Assembly: GCF_000150275.1 (NCBI RefSeq)
Contig: NW_002060965.1
Coordinates: 438,923 to 502,922 of the forward strand
Length of the DNA: 64,000 nt
Reading direction: 5' to 3'
DNA from: Trichoplax adhaerens
Taxonomy: Eukaryota; Placozoa; Uniplacotomia; Trichoplacea; Trichoplacidae
In this document: positions 37,093 through 48,822 of the stretch, piece by piece
Numbering within the stretch: the first letter of the stretch is position 1
How the letters are laid out: the number at the start of each line of letters is the position of its first letter
Notes under the pieces: model-generated
What the model was told of the DNA's origin: nothing
The model's input: the letters and a program-made list of their open reading frames with translations, nothing else
Databases searched by the model: none
Made by a program: the position numbers and the translations under genes

Positions 37093-38476
37093 CTTTGCCA
37101 AAATATCGAGTTAACTGGCATCGCTACGGGCTTTCTGTCCTTGATCCTGACTTAGAGTTTTTCGAATAGTAATCTTATTGAAGTTCATAGTTTGCGACAT
37201 CAATTATTCGATCTAGGATATTTAACTTGGATCTTTTTAAATACCGATTTGTACAAAATAGTAATAGATTATCCTAAATCTTCGTTCTAGTTGTAGATCC
37301 CTTCAGATGCAATAGATGATCTATTACACAGTTTTAATGGTAGCGGCCGAGAGTATTTATGAAGAGGAATAGAGTAACGATTTAGACGTGATAAATGTAC
37401 ATAATGTAATAGAATGAAATACTGTATATCGCGACCTCTGACAACAAGCTCCATGTCTATATTATCCGTGTTATGTCATCAAATCTAGTAAAGGCAAACT
37501 GAAATTGAGATATTTTTACGTTGCTAGCATATATAGTAAGGCAGTAAAATTATGGTCAAAATAATTTCATAGTTATATAATTATTAATATGGTACGTATC
37601 GTGTAAGCAAACAAAATCCTTCTGCAAATAAATCTGCAAAAATTAATTAATTTCTTGTGCTCAATATAAGGTATGTTTCGATCAAATAGAATAGGATATT
37701 GATAACAGTATTCTATACTATAGAATTTATTGCTATCGATTACAACAACTCAGAGTATGTAAGCAAGGTCTCAAATGGAGAAATTGGGCTTGTTAAATCT
37801 CAATAACAAAGACGCTTCTATTACGTAGGATCAAATAATGTTTATTATTGTAAATGCATCTAAATCACCTATGCAAGTAATCGCTAAGGTGACTGACACA
37901 GTGCGCTTACATTAAATGTATTGATTCCTTATTTGTATTTCATCATTCTGTAGCAATGTCGATATACTAAGAGAACCATATATCACAGGGTTTGACACAA
38001 AGTTGTTCTTAAAAGCAATGGATAGTTTTGTTGTCATGTTAACACACCAACCATAACATTTATAAAAGTAAACAATATCCACTAGGCATCTCAGAATCCA
38101 CATAATGATATCTATAAACTGGCAAATTATGAAGTGATATATCTTAAAATATACCATAAGGTTAAATTGAAATTAAAACTTTAGAAAAACTTTCCTAAAA
38201 TTTAAGAAAGGCTACTTATTACTTTGGCTATTAATTAATGTATGAAGTATCATTTATTTTACCGTAAAATACGTATACATGAATGCATAATATAACGTTA
38301 GTTCAATAAGATGGAGCCAATTAGATAAAAAAAGGAGATATAAACTAATAATATGATACATTAGAGCATGGTCTTATACAACCATAAAATAAGATCTGTT
38401 ATATCTACCATCCAGTATACAATACTGTGATATAATTGGCCATATTATTTATTTACAATCAGTATCTAATGTCCCA
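37093..38476. other. Intergenic between convergent genes CCDC33 and MKI67
   Basis: The two neighbouring genes converge here, so this stretch should hold both 3' untranslated regions. It is AT-rich with no open frame of note; an 81-codon minus-strand frame at 37912-38157 shows no motif. No repeat or RNA gene was seen. Confidence 0.5.
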
Positions 38477-41400
38477 TCAATTTAAAGGAACAGACTTATT
38501 CGCCAATCGCCGAGATCGTCGAGATTGGACTGGTTGGCTGTCTGCACTATCTATATTACTAGATTTACTGTCATTATCCATGGATGATGACTCTTTTGTC
38601 GCAGTCAATAATTTTTTAACTTTCCGGGTTGCCTTAAGAACAGGTTTCCCTTCTTCACTACTGTCGTGGGTAGTATCAGATGTTCTTAAATTATCTTTTT
38701 TTTGCGTACGTCTTGATTTTCGTCCAGTAGTAGAAGCAGGAATTACATCCACAGTTACATTGTCACTACTAGAATCATTAGGAGCTGCAGAACGAGTAGA
38801 TGATCTAGTTTCACGTTTGATTACAGTTGACGATCTTGTTGATGTGCGGTTCTGACGTTCATCTTGACTATCATCACAGCTCTTACTATCCTTTCGACTC
38901 TTGCGTTTTGGCAGCACAAAGGCAGTAACCTTATCTTCTTCTTTTGCGATAGTACTGATGGCATGTGAGGTAACTGTATTTACAGGAGCCTCTTCATTTA
39001 CTTCAACTTGTTTATCAACGTCCTTACATAAATTTATTTTTTCATCATTACCAGCATTTGCTTCGTCAGCATTAGTTTCGCTTGCCAATTCACTTATATT
39101 TTCATTTATCTTACGGGCAGAACGACTTCTTTTTGACACTACTTTTTCAGATTGAATGCTTTCCTTACTTGTAGTTTCAGTGGTAGTTTTACATCCTTCT
39201 TCAGTTGCATTTTCATCTTTCCTACGTGCTAAACGAGTCTTTTTTGGCAAAATCTGATCAGATTGGATACTTTTGTTAATTGTTTGTTGCTCAAGAATTT
39301 TACTTTTTGTACGAGTTGCTCTTGCATTACTCCTTTTAACGGGCTCTGGCTCCTTTTCGACTAACTTTTTCTGTCGCAAATTTCTTGTACTTGTTGGATG
39401 ATCGCTCACGCCTTCTTTAACAGCTTCTCGCTTTGGAGTAAGTTTGGTAGTTTTATTTTCTAACCTTACCTCTAAATCAATTACATTCTTTCCATCAGGT
39501 GTAACTGAGCACTCAGAATCCGCTTTCTTTGTTGATACAATTTTTCGTTTCCTACTAATTCTAGTAGGCTTGCCGTTTTCTACAACTGCTGCTGCCGTAT
39601 TATCAGAATCTAGGGTCATATTTTTATGATTTGCGTCTATAATATTGGTTGAAGATGTATGGTCTACTTCTCCCAAATCATAAATCAAATTAGTTTTATT
39701 CTCTTTGTTAGTATCGCGAATAACCTTTTTACTTTTCCTTCCTTTTGCAACGATATCCGGTGATGACAAATCATTTTTCTTACAACTTGACGTTTCACTT
39801 TCAGATAATTCAGTTATAGGTGTCATCAAAACTACGTTATTCCATAGTTTTTGTTCAACTTGTTCGCTTTTGTAAAGACGTTTCGTAGCCTTATGATTGT
39901 TTTTCTTTAATTTTTTCATTCTTGGTTCTTCAGTAACTGCATCGTTTATTTTACGCTTACCACCAGTGCGTATTAACGTTGAGGTTGAATCTTCACTGCT
40001 AATGACATTATTTGTAATATCAGGGTTAGTTGACTTGACCTTACGTGAACTTGTTCGCCTTGAGTTAGTCGCTTTACTTCTGGTGCTTTTGGGTGCACGC
40101 TTGCATCGCAATGTGGAATTCTTAAGAGTAGTGGCTGTCTCAACGTTCTTTGGTGATGTATTGATTTGCTTACTTTCAGAAAGTACTATTTCATCTCTTT
40201 TAGTGTCAAGGCTAACATGCCCTTTGTGAGTCTCGGTATCTATAAAATCTGCAGTTGTTGATGTTTTAGAAGTCGGACTTGTATTTTCAACCGTATTTTG
40301 TTGATCATGCTCACTAATATAAGTAGAGCTGTTAAATAAATCCGCCAATTCAGTCATAAATTCATTAGTAGTCTCATTGGAGTCTTTAGGTAATTGAAAT
40401 AGTTCTTTTAATCCTTTGTAGATAGTTTCTTGTTGACTTGCTGATGTATGTACTCCAGATGGTAATGTAAATAATCGCGGTAATAAACCAACTTCAACAC
40501 TGTAACGAGCACTTTTCTTATTACTACGTGGCGTTTTTAAGAGTCTTTTCAACCCTTTCAAGCATTGATCTTTACTCACATCTCCTTTACCTTGCTTAGA
40601 AAGTGGCGTATTTGCTATTTCCTTCAATGCAAACAAAATATTATCCCGTTCAGCTATACTTTGTGCACTCAATTTGGCGCGAGGAGTTTTCAGCAAATAT
40701 CCCAAAGATTTCAAGGCTTCATCTTGATTATTCATTTCTTGTTCATTTACCTTAGGGCTGTGTTCGCAAGTCATTTCTGCCATTAATGGCTCGCTAATCG
40801 CAGCAGCATGTTCGCAAATTTCAGAACTTTTATCTGAAATTGGTTCAAGGTGATCTTGTAAGTTGTAGATTGTAATCTCGCCATCGTTTAATGCATCTGC
40901 ATTCACACTATTTATTGACTCATTCTTATCCTGTTGCATAATAGGTACAGTTTCTATCTCGGGAGAATTAGCTATTTTATGTGAGCTGGGCATCTCAAAC
41001 ATTTGTTGAAGACCATCAAAAACTGGTTCAAGTGATGTATTCTTGGCACGTTTGGGTGTTTTAAACCATTGTTCAAGAACAGATAAATATTCATCTGAAA
41101 ATTGACTTTTCAATTTAGGTGTTTTAAGCAGTCTCTGTAATCCATCATATGCGGGTTCTAACGACGGATCCCTCTTACTTTTAGGTGTTTTCAACCATTG
41201 CTTCAAAGCTAGCAAGTTCTCACTACACGAATTATTTTTAAGCCTTGGTGTTGTAAAGATATCTTGTAGACCCTCAATGTTACTTTCTTCGAGAGATACT
41301 TTAGCTGGTGTTTGCATGATATTATTTTCTTCTGAATTGGATACATCCATTGCAGTTATCTCACTAGTAGATATAGTTTTGATATTTCTCTTAGGAGAAT

Positions 41401-44400
41401 TCATGACTTGTAGACCTTCAATGTTACTTTCTTCGAGAGATACTTTAGCTGGTGTTTGCATGATGTTATTTTCTTCTGAATTGGATACATCCATTACAGT
41501 TATCTCACTAGTAGGCGTAGTTATGATATTTCTCTCAGAAGAATTAATGACCTTTAGTGAGCTAGGTGTCTCAAATAATTGTTGAAGATCATCGAAAACT
41601 GGTTCCAGTGATGTATTTTTGGTACGTTTTGGTGTTTTAAACCATTGTTTAAGAACAGACAAATATTCATCTGAAAATTGATTTTTCAATTTAGGTGTTT
41701 TAAGCAATCTTTGTAATTCATTATATACTGGTTCTAGTGATGGATCCCTCTTACTTTTGGGTGTTTTCAACCACTGTTTTAAAACTAGCAAGTTCTCATC
41801 GGACGAATTATTTTTAAATCTTGGTGTTTTAAAAAGATCTTGTAGACCGTCGATGTCACCCTCTTCAAACGATACTTTAGCTGGTGTTTGCATTACATAA
41901 GAATTTTCTTCAAAATTGGATAAGTTCATGGAAGTCTCGTTATTAGTGAGTATAGTATTATTATCCATCTCAAGAGAATCAGCAAATTTTACCGGGCTAG
42001 GTGTTCTAAATAATTGCTGAAGGCCGTCGAAAATAGGTTCAAGTGACGTATTTTCAGCACGCTTTGGTGATTTAAACCATTGCTTAACAGTAGATAGATA
42101 TTCATCTGAAAACTGGTTTTTGAACTTAGGTGTTTTAAGCAGTCTTTTCAGTCCATCATACATCGGCTCTACTGCTGGATCTCGTTTACTCTTTGGAGTT
42201 TTCAACCATTGCTTTAGTACCTGCAAATTCTCCTTACACAAATTATTGTTTAATTTTGGTGTTTCATTGGGATCTTGCAGACCTTTAATGTAACTTTCGT
42301 TGAGAGACACCTTAGCTGGTGTTTGCATGATATCATTACTTTCTTCTGAATAAGTTGTATCTATTGGAGTTATCACTTTGGTCAGTACAACTTTGCCTTC
42401 CATTTCGGGAGAATCGGCAATTTTAAGTAAGCTGGGTGTCTCGAATAACTTCTGAAGACCATCAAAAACTGGTTCAAGTGGTGTACATTTTGAGCCTTTT
42501 GGTGTTTTAAACCATTGTTTCAGAACAGATAAACATTCATCTGAAAATTGACTTTTCAATTTAGGTGTTTTAAGCAGTCTTTGTAATTCATCAAATACTG
42601 GCTTTAGCGATGGATCTCTCTTACTTTTAGGTGTTTTCAACCATTGTTTTAGAGTTGACAAGTTCTCATTACGCGAACTATTATTAAATGCTGGTGTTTT
42701 AAAAAGATCTTGTAAACCTTCAATATTGCTTTCTTCGAGAGATACTTTAGCTGGTGTTTGCCTAAGATGAATACTTTCTTCCAAATTAGATGTATCCATT
42801 GCCGTCATCTCACTATCGAGTGTAGTTTTAATTTCTGTCTCTGCAGAGTCAGCGACTTTTAGTGAGCTAGGTGTCTCAAATAATTGTTGGAGACCATCAA
42901 AAACTGGCTCAAGCGATTTATTTCTGACACTTCTTGGTGTTTTAAACCATTGCTTAAGAGTAGATAAATACTCATCTGAAAATCGGCTTTTCAATTTAGG
43001 CGTTTTCAGCAGTCTTTGTAATCCATCATACACTGGCTCCATTGCGGGATCTCTTTTACTCTTTGGTGTTTTTAACCACTGCTTTAAAACTAATAAATTC
43101 TCATTACCGGAATTATGCTTCAAGCTTGGCGTCTTAAAGAGATTTTGTAAACCTTCAACATCATTCTCGTTAAAACTTGTTTTCGCTGGCGTTTGCATTT
43201 GATATGAAGTTTCTTCAGAATTGGATATTTCTAATGAGGTTACCTCATTCATTGGAGAGGCAATATTCTTAGAAAAAATAGGTGTCTGGAATAATTCTCG
43301 AATTCCATCTACTACGGGTTCCAGCGGAGGATTTTTAGCACCTTTGGGAGTTTTATACCAATGCTTTAATACATGCAAATATTCATCTGAAATTTTTCGG
43401 TCTATCTTAGAGGATTTTAGTAACTTTTGTAAACCATCGTAAGCAGGTTCCATAGTAATATCTCTTTGATTTTTGGGTGTCTTAAGCCATTCTTTTAAAA
43501 CAAGCAAATTCTCATCAGAAGATTTACCTCTAAACTTTGGCGTTTTAAAGAGATTTTGCAATCCTTCCAAATCATAATCTGAAGGCAAAGTTTTAACAGG
43601 AGTTTGATTATAAATCGAATTCCTTAGTAGATTATTAGACTTTATTGCTTCACTTGTTGTTTGCACTTTGCTTTCATCAACAGCAATTGTTGTCTTGTCA
43701 GCATTATCTAATTGCTCAGTAATGGCTTGATCATTATTATTAATAGGAACCGATTCCTGTAACGAATCAACGCTAACTGATTCATATTCTGATCCATTTT
43801 GATACTTGTCTTGATTAATGGAATTTACCGATGATGACCTAAAACTGCTTCTTTTAGCTGTATTAGCTCTAAATGTTCCTGCTATTAAGTTATCATCACC
43901 ACGTCTACCACCTATGGTGGGTATCCAATGATTACTATCACGCCTTGGTTTAATAAGTGGCTGATCACTATCAACAGTAGTAAACTGGCATTCTTTCTTA
44001 TTGAGATTGCTAATACTGCCTAATTGCAAATCGTCTTGAACAGAGACTATGTCCCCTTGAACTTTCGTAGGTATATCAACTATTAAAAAAGATACATTTC
44101 CAGCATTAGACTTTATTTTATTTGTCCATCGAATTATATATTATACATCTAAAGTAGCTCTGTACTATTTCTATCGTTTATGTGAATAGCCTTACCTCTT
44201 TCTTGATTTTGGGACTGAGATGTATTGCCTTCATATTCATCTTCATTCGTATCATGAACGCTGCTCAGATTTGATTGATTAATGGACCTTGCTTCAATAA
44301 TAAGGCCATTTGGTGTTACGAAAGTTGGAGTTGACATTAATAAATTGATTGGATTTTGTTGCGCTTTACCAATCTCATATGCTGGAGTCATGCATTGTTG

Positions 44401-47216
44401 CTGATTGACTTCAATAGGAGTATTTTTTTCATCTGTTGAGCTGCTGCTACTACTACTATTTAGCAATGTTGATAAGGAAGATTCATATAATGTCTTACTG
44501 TTTTTTTTCATTGAGCTTTTCGATCGACGTTTATTTGTTGGAGTGTTTATTGGTGTTTTACAAACATTGTTGGTTTCAGTGGTAGAATTAGGTTGAATCA
44601 TTTTTTCAGTTGAAGTAGCAACATTATTATTAATAATAAGCTGGTGATTCAGTTTATCGGTGTTTGGCGTGGCGAAGAGATCTTTAATCAAGTGATGAGC
44701 TTCTGCAAAGCACCTATCTGGTGTTGAGTTTTCCATCTCCTGGAATGCGAATTAAATATCAATATGACATTCCCATATCATGACTGTTTCGTTTATAATA
44801 ATATAATTAATTAATATAAGGTTAAACTGCTATAATAGAAAGACTTACCGATGGTACAGATTGAGGAACGTCATTATCTTGATTATTATCATTACAGATA
44901 TCTTGACTAGCTTTGTTTTGCTGAGATGAACGCCTCTTTCGAGTATCTTTCTTCCACAATCCAGTAATCATTATATCATCGCTTCTTTTATCACACAAAG
45001 TAGGTACCCAGGCGTTGCTACGTCGTTTAACACTACTTTTATCGCAAATTTTCTGCCGTCTTGAAGTTTCAGCTGAATGTCGTCTCGTTATTATATTGGT
45101 TCGAAATGACCTGCGTTTAGTAATACACGGGTCATCATTTTGAGATACCGCTGTAAATTTCAATTCCGGATCCAAAGAATTAGCCATAGAGATTTGACTT
45201 GAGTTATTATCGTTTGGATGATTTGTTGTTGCTGAAGATCTAGTTTCTATATTATCTTCCGCTTTATCTTGATGATTTGATTCTTGCAAGGAAACTAGGT
45301 CATTACTATCGAAAGTTAGCGTAGAAACGATATCAACTAAACTATTGCTTTCCTTTTCATCTTCATCGAGAGCAATTACAGAGGGAGTTTTAAGTATCGA
45401 TCTACGTTTGCTATGACTCTTTACTTTACCAGCAGAAGGCATTGGAGTATAAACTGGTTTTCTACCTCGCTTTACAGGAGTATCAGTCGGATTTTTCTTA
45501 CTATATAATTCAGGACTTAAATGCGGTCCAAATGTTACACTTTTTCGATTCCTTTTCGGTGCAAAGAATTCATCAACCGTCTTCATTAGACTATCAACAG
45601 AAGTAATATCATTCAGAATCCTCTTTTCTGGAGTTTTCGAACGAACATTTGCAGATCCATCATTATTTTGGCTATTGCTCTGTTCAGTCTTTTTTTCAGC
45701 AGTAGTATTATTAGCTGGAAAGGATGTTGATGAGCGTCTTCCTCTAGATCGGCGATTTTTAATTTTACCATCTAATCGAAAGCTATCATCCATGCTTTGA
45801 TCTGAAGTGGACACCTTGCTATCACCGTGATCTTTCATTAATTGGTCATTGCTAAGAAGTGTGTTAATCTCAGAGATCAATATTTGCTTGCTGCTTACAC
45901 TCCGATGTTAACGAATCATTTCGTAGGGTAAGGACAATATCAATTTGATCTTGCTTCTTACTGTCCGTATCGTCTACGAAGCTTTCTTCTAACTTAAAAC
46001 TTCTTCTCCTAATTTGTTTGAGTTTCTTAGCTGAAAGCTGTTGTTGACATTCCAAGCCAGGTATTAAGATGCCAGTATTTCTGTCTCCTTGACCTGAGAT
46101 ATTCTCCTTGTCATCGATGGCATCCTAGACGTATAGCACAATCAGTCATAATGCATTACATTAGTTGGCTCAATTTTTAGCAAAACTTGATATAAATATC
46201 TATATGCTATGAGTACATTAATTTGTTTATTTCTATCAGATAGTCAAAAAAGAACATACGCAATACAGTACAATCACGTTCAATCTGAATGGTCCAGAAT
46301 AAGAGCGTACGTATATTACTTGATTTGACGAAAGATGATCACTATTTTGTTATTTGTTTATAAAATGATGGCTACGAATCAATATATATTTATCCAATCA
46401 TCTTATATATTTACCTGCTTGTTAGGTGTATCTATTATGATGTCACTTTTTTTGTATAGAAAGGTTTTATTGCCAATTTTAATCTTAGTACCATCTTTTA
46501 TTCGACATTGCCTCTGTAAGAGGGCTTCACCGGCTACATGGATCTGTGCTGAAGGTTGTAAACGCTCTATCCAAGCCTGCATGTGTTTGACATTGATAAA
46601 AATAAATTAAAGGTAAAGAATTAGAAAATATTTTGTGATACGCGTATATATCGATTCTACAGTTACTTTATCTTAACTACAGTAATAATGATTGTCTATT
46701 TATGATAAGCCACTTTTATAACATGTTGAATTCAAAATTGATTTTACTGTGCATACGTCTATGATGATATCAAGGCGACGAACATTTATATTTTTATCAT
46801 TCTGTCGTAGCACTGTACAATACTGTACATTAGTAGCCTTACAATTGACTATTTAGCATCATGGTGTATTTGACATGGTACATCACCTTGTTGTTGGTGT
46901 CGATGAATACTCTCGCATGTTGATTCTGAACACTGGCATTACGAATACGAATATCGCAGTTGTCGTCGCTACAATGTGGATATATTTAATAAATGATTAT
47001 ATAATTATTAATTGTACGCGTATATATTTAAGCTTGATTTTATTCGAGGTTATTAAGATGCAAATAAAGCTGTTTCCAAGAAATAATTGACTGAACATAC
47101 CTGCCAAAAATGCTTTGCTTATCAATTAATGGCACTTTAGATCCCTCAGTTCCGTTTCTTCGAATCAAGACAACGTTACCATATTTACCTGCACTATTGA
47201 ATGAGGACTGTTCCAT
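38477..47216 (-). CDS. MKI67: Ki-67 homologue (FHA domain, PP1-docking motif, TP-rich repeats)
   Basis: Seven exons join in phase: 47101-47216, 46887-46968, 46415-46576, 45913-46124, 44849-45851, 44196-44739 and 38477-44061, giving 2567 residues. Residues about 10-115 form an FHA domain (VVLIRRNGTEGSKVPLIDKQ; CDIRIRNASVQNQHARVFID). Near residue 293, KSVTFGPHLSPEL followed by NPTDTPVKRG matches the PP1-docking element shared by Ki-67 and RepoMan. Residues about 858-1736 are six repeats ending in LFKTP/LFETP blocks, comparable to the Ki-67 repeats (human: LKELFQTP). The C-terminus is Ser/Thr-rich and strongly basic, ending near RRSRRLANK, as in the chromatin-binding tail of Ki-67. In vertebrates Ki-67 coats mitotic chromosomes, keeps them apart and recruits PP1-gamma at anaphase. 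The start is the first ATG in frame before the FHA strand. The 61-nt intron 45852-45912 is the least certain junction. Confidence 0.9.
40972..43606 (-). repeat. Six intragenic TP-rich repeats of MKI67
   Basis: Six units of about 140 codons lie within one exon. Each has the order MQTPAKVS, GLQ(D/N)LFKTP, LLVLKQWLKTPKSKRDP, EPVYDGLQRLLKTPK, FSDEYLSVLKQWFKTPK, LEPVFDGLQQLFETP and a variable acidic spacer. A truncated seventh copy (MQTPAKVSLEESNIEGLQ only) lies between units 5 and 6. A diverged unit continues to about 40327 (LGYLLKTPR, LKRLLKTPR, LKELFQLP). The TPK/TPR sites are minimal CDK consensus sites, several per unit. Confidence 0.92.
41264..41551 (-). repeat. In-frame 144-bp tandem duplication inside the MKI67 array
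   Basis: The 48-codon segment containing TSEITAMDVSNSEENNIMQT and ending AKVSLEESNIEGLQ is present twice, back to back, with few differences. The copies are more alike than any pair of full repeat units, so this looks like a recent duplication that created the truncated repeat copy. Confidence 0.85.
45476..45550 (-). other. PP1-docking (RVxF plus Ki-67/RepoMan) motif in MKI67
   Basis: The segment encodes R-KSVTF-GPHLSPELYS and then NPTDTPVKRGRKP. Human Ki-67 and RepoMan share an RVxF site (RVSFG / RVTFG) followed by L.PE.FD..LP.NTP.(K/R)RG, which binds PP1 beta and gamma selectively. The placozoan-like protein keeps V-x-F, LSPE, the TP and the KRG. A basic SILK-like element, RRSILKTP, follows about 30 residues downstream, near 45390-45410. 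Confidence 0.82.
46415..47216 (-). other. Exons 1-3 of MKI67 encoding the FHA domain
   Basis: The first three exons encode the forkhead-associated fold. Its strands align with the human Ki-67 FHA domain: KVPL, SIFG, CDIRI, QHARVFI, HVAGEALL and IKIGNKTFLY. Three positions that contact phosphothreonine in FHA domains look altered. The Arg after FG is Ser across the exon 1/2 junction (AG|C), the Ser of the SxxH motif is Gln (VQNQH), and the Asn of the NPTxVNG motif is Ala (PSAQIHVAG). See the finding. Confidence 0.8.
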
Positions 47217-48609
47217 AGTTTCTGCGTCCAGTGAAGAAAAGAACAATACTGTACTTTAACCAAATGATTAGGATTGTTTGTAAAATGGTGATCAATAGAA
47301 CCATCGGATACATATCCGTATCGAGTAAAAATACTGGCACTAGTACAATATAAAGCAGTTGCTAAACTAGGACTGTTGTAGCTGATAATTAATAAGAGAA
47401 ACTGGTCAAATTTTATTTAAAAGTTTTAAATTTCAATTTCCTTAAGCCTCAACGTGGATAGAATGAATTTCAATTTGGCCATTTTTCTTACCCGTTAAAC
47501 GATGATTAATCAAGGGATGAGCGATTGGATGGATTAATGAAGTTGACAAGGACGAGTTGTCTGCTTTGCACGACTATTTGGTTAACTTTAGTATTCAAAT
47601 AATGGCACTGCAGGTCGCTAAACTATAAAATCAACTAACCGCTAGCAAAGCTATCTTGACTAGAAGTGGTTTATTAACCTTGCGTCGACAAGATCAATCT
47701 GACTAACAGTAATTATGATTGCCCCACGATGGTTGTTTTAGGTTATATAGCTTACCGGTCAGATTCGGTTCAGCCCCCTTGGCAGCAGTTGCATTCCATC
47801 GATCAACGGCCGATCAGTTGCGTATTTGAAAATTTAAATTTTTAGTATCCAATGAAAGTGCAGTATCTCAATGACGTCAAGAGATGACTGCCTGACTTGT
47901 TGCAGTGCGTCCAGATGTCATTCTGTCACTGTCCAGGAGACTGGACTGCGAAAAAGAAAATCTCGCTAGTACCATAGTACGGTACCGGTACTCGTGTACT
48001 AGGCTATAATAATCGACCATTATTATTATTATTATTATTAGTCTACAGTCTACACTCAGTCTACAGTAGTGTACTGTACAGTACTGTACAGTATAAGAAA
48101 TTTTCAAAGAAAAAAATGACTTAATAATGTGGTTAAAAGTAAGCAAAACATCATGGACCTTTTAATGAACTCAACTTATGCTGAGGACTATCTTTAAGCA
48201 GAAATCTTTCCAAAAAATAAGCGATTTCATTCATACCTTTTTAGACTAATGAATAGTGCTAGAACTGTTGGATAATGTCCATCTTGTGCGTCAATCAAGG
48301 ACGGTTCGTTCGGGACCAGTTCCACACCGAGCAAAATTGACTGCATAGTTCATAATAATTAATTAATTAATTAATTAAATTAAGGAGCTTAAGGTTATGA
48401 TAATCGATTGATGAGGAACTGGAGCCAATTTGAAAGTAAAGGCCTGAAAAATTAAATGGATGATCTAATTAAAGGCAGCACTATATAGCTGAACACACAG
48501 AATTTGAGCTTTCAACCAGCATAGAGAGCTCGCAACATTCCTGAAATAGTGGTCCGATACTATAATATTTTTGATATTTCTATGGGTCCGATAGAAGGAA
48601 AAGTCTGTT
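47217..48609. other. MKI67 upstream region with simple repeats
   Basis: Should hold the MKI67 promoter. It contains an (ATT)n microsatellite at 48019-48040, overlapping TACAGTA/TACTGTA palindromes at 48060-48090, and an (AATT)n run at about 48357-48380. An 89-codon minus frame at 47877-48146 spans these low-complexity motifs and looks spurious. No gene was seen. Confidence 0.5.
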
Positions 48610-48822
48610 CAGTAGACTCCAACATTTCTCTATGATATTATCTAAAAATGCCAATGAAACGGCTCTATCCTTCATGATGCTTGTCTAAGCAAATTTACCA
48701 AGTTTTAACCAAATGAACTACTGGCAGATATGTTTGCATAAATGTGCAGTATTGAAGATGTGTAGCCGTTTCAGTGGCATTTCTAGATACAGTTTATCGT
48801 AGAGAAATGGCTGGGTCTACTG
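48610..48822. mobile_element. MITE copy 1, terminal inverted repeats of about 55 bp
   Basis: Left end CAGTAGACTCCAACATTTCT and right end, read inward, CAGTAGACCCAGCCATTTCT. The arms stay complementary through the TCTCTA(T/C)GAT, TCTAAAAATGCCA and TGAAACGGCT blocks. The 213-bp element has no coding frame. Its CAGTAGAC terminus matches that of the MITE at 27989-28295, although the interiors differ, so both may have been moved by the same transposase. Confidence 0.75.

Noticed and set aside
38436-44596. Plus-strand open frames opposite the Ki-67 exons
   Set aside because: They are antisense shadows of the long minus-strand exon and mirror its repeat structure.
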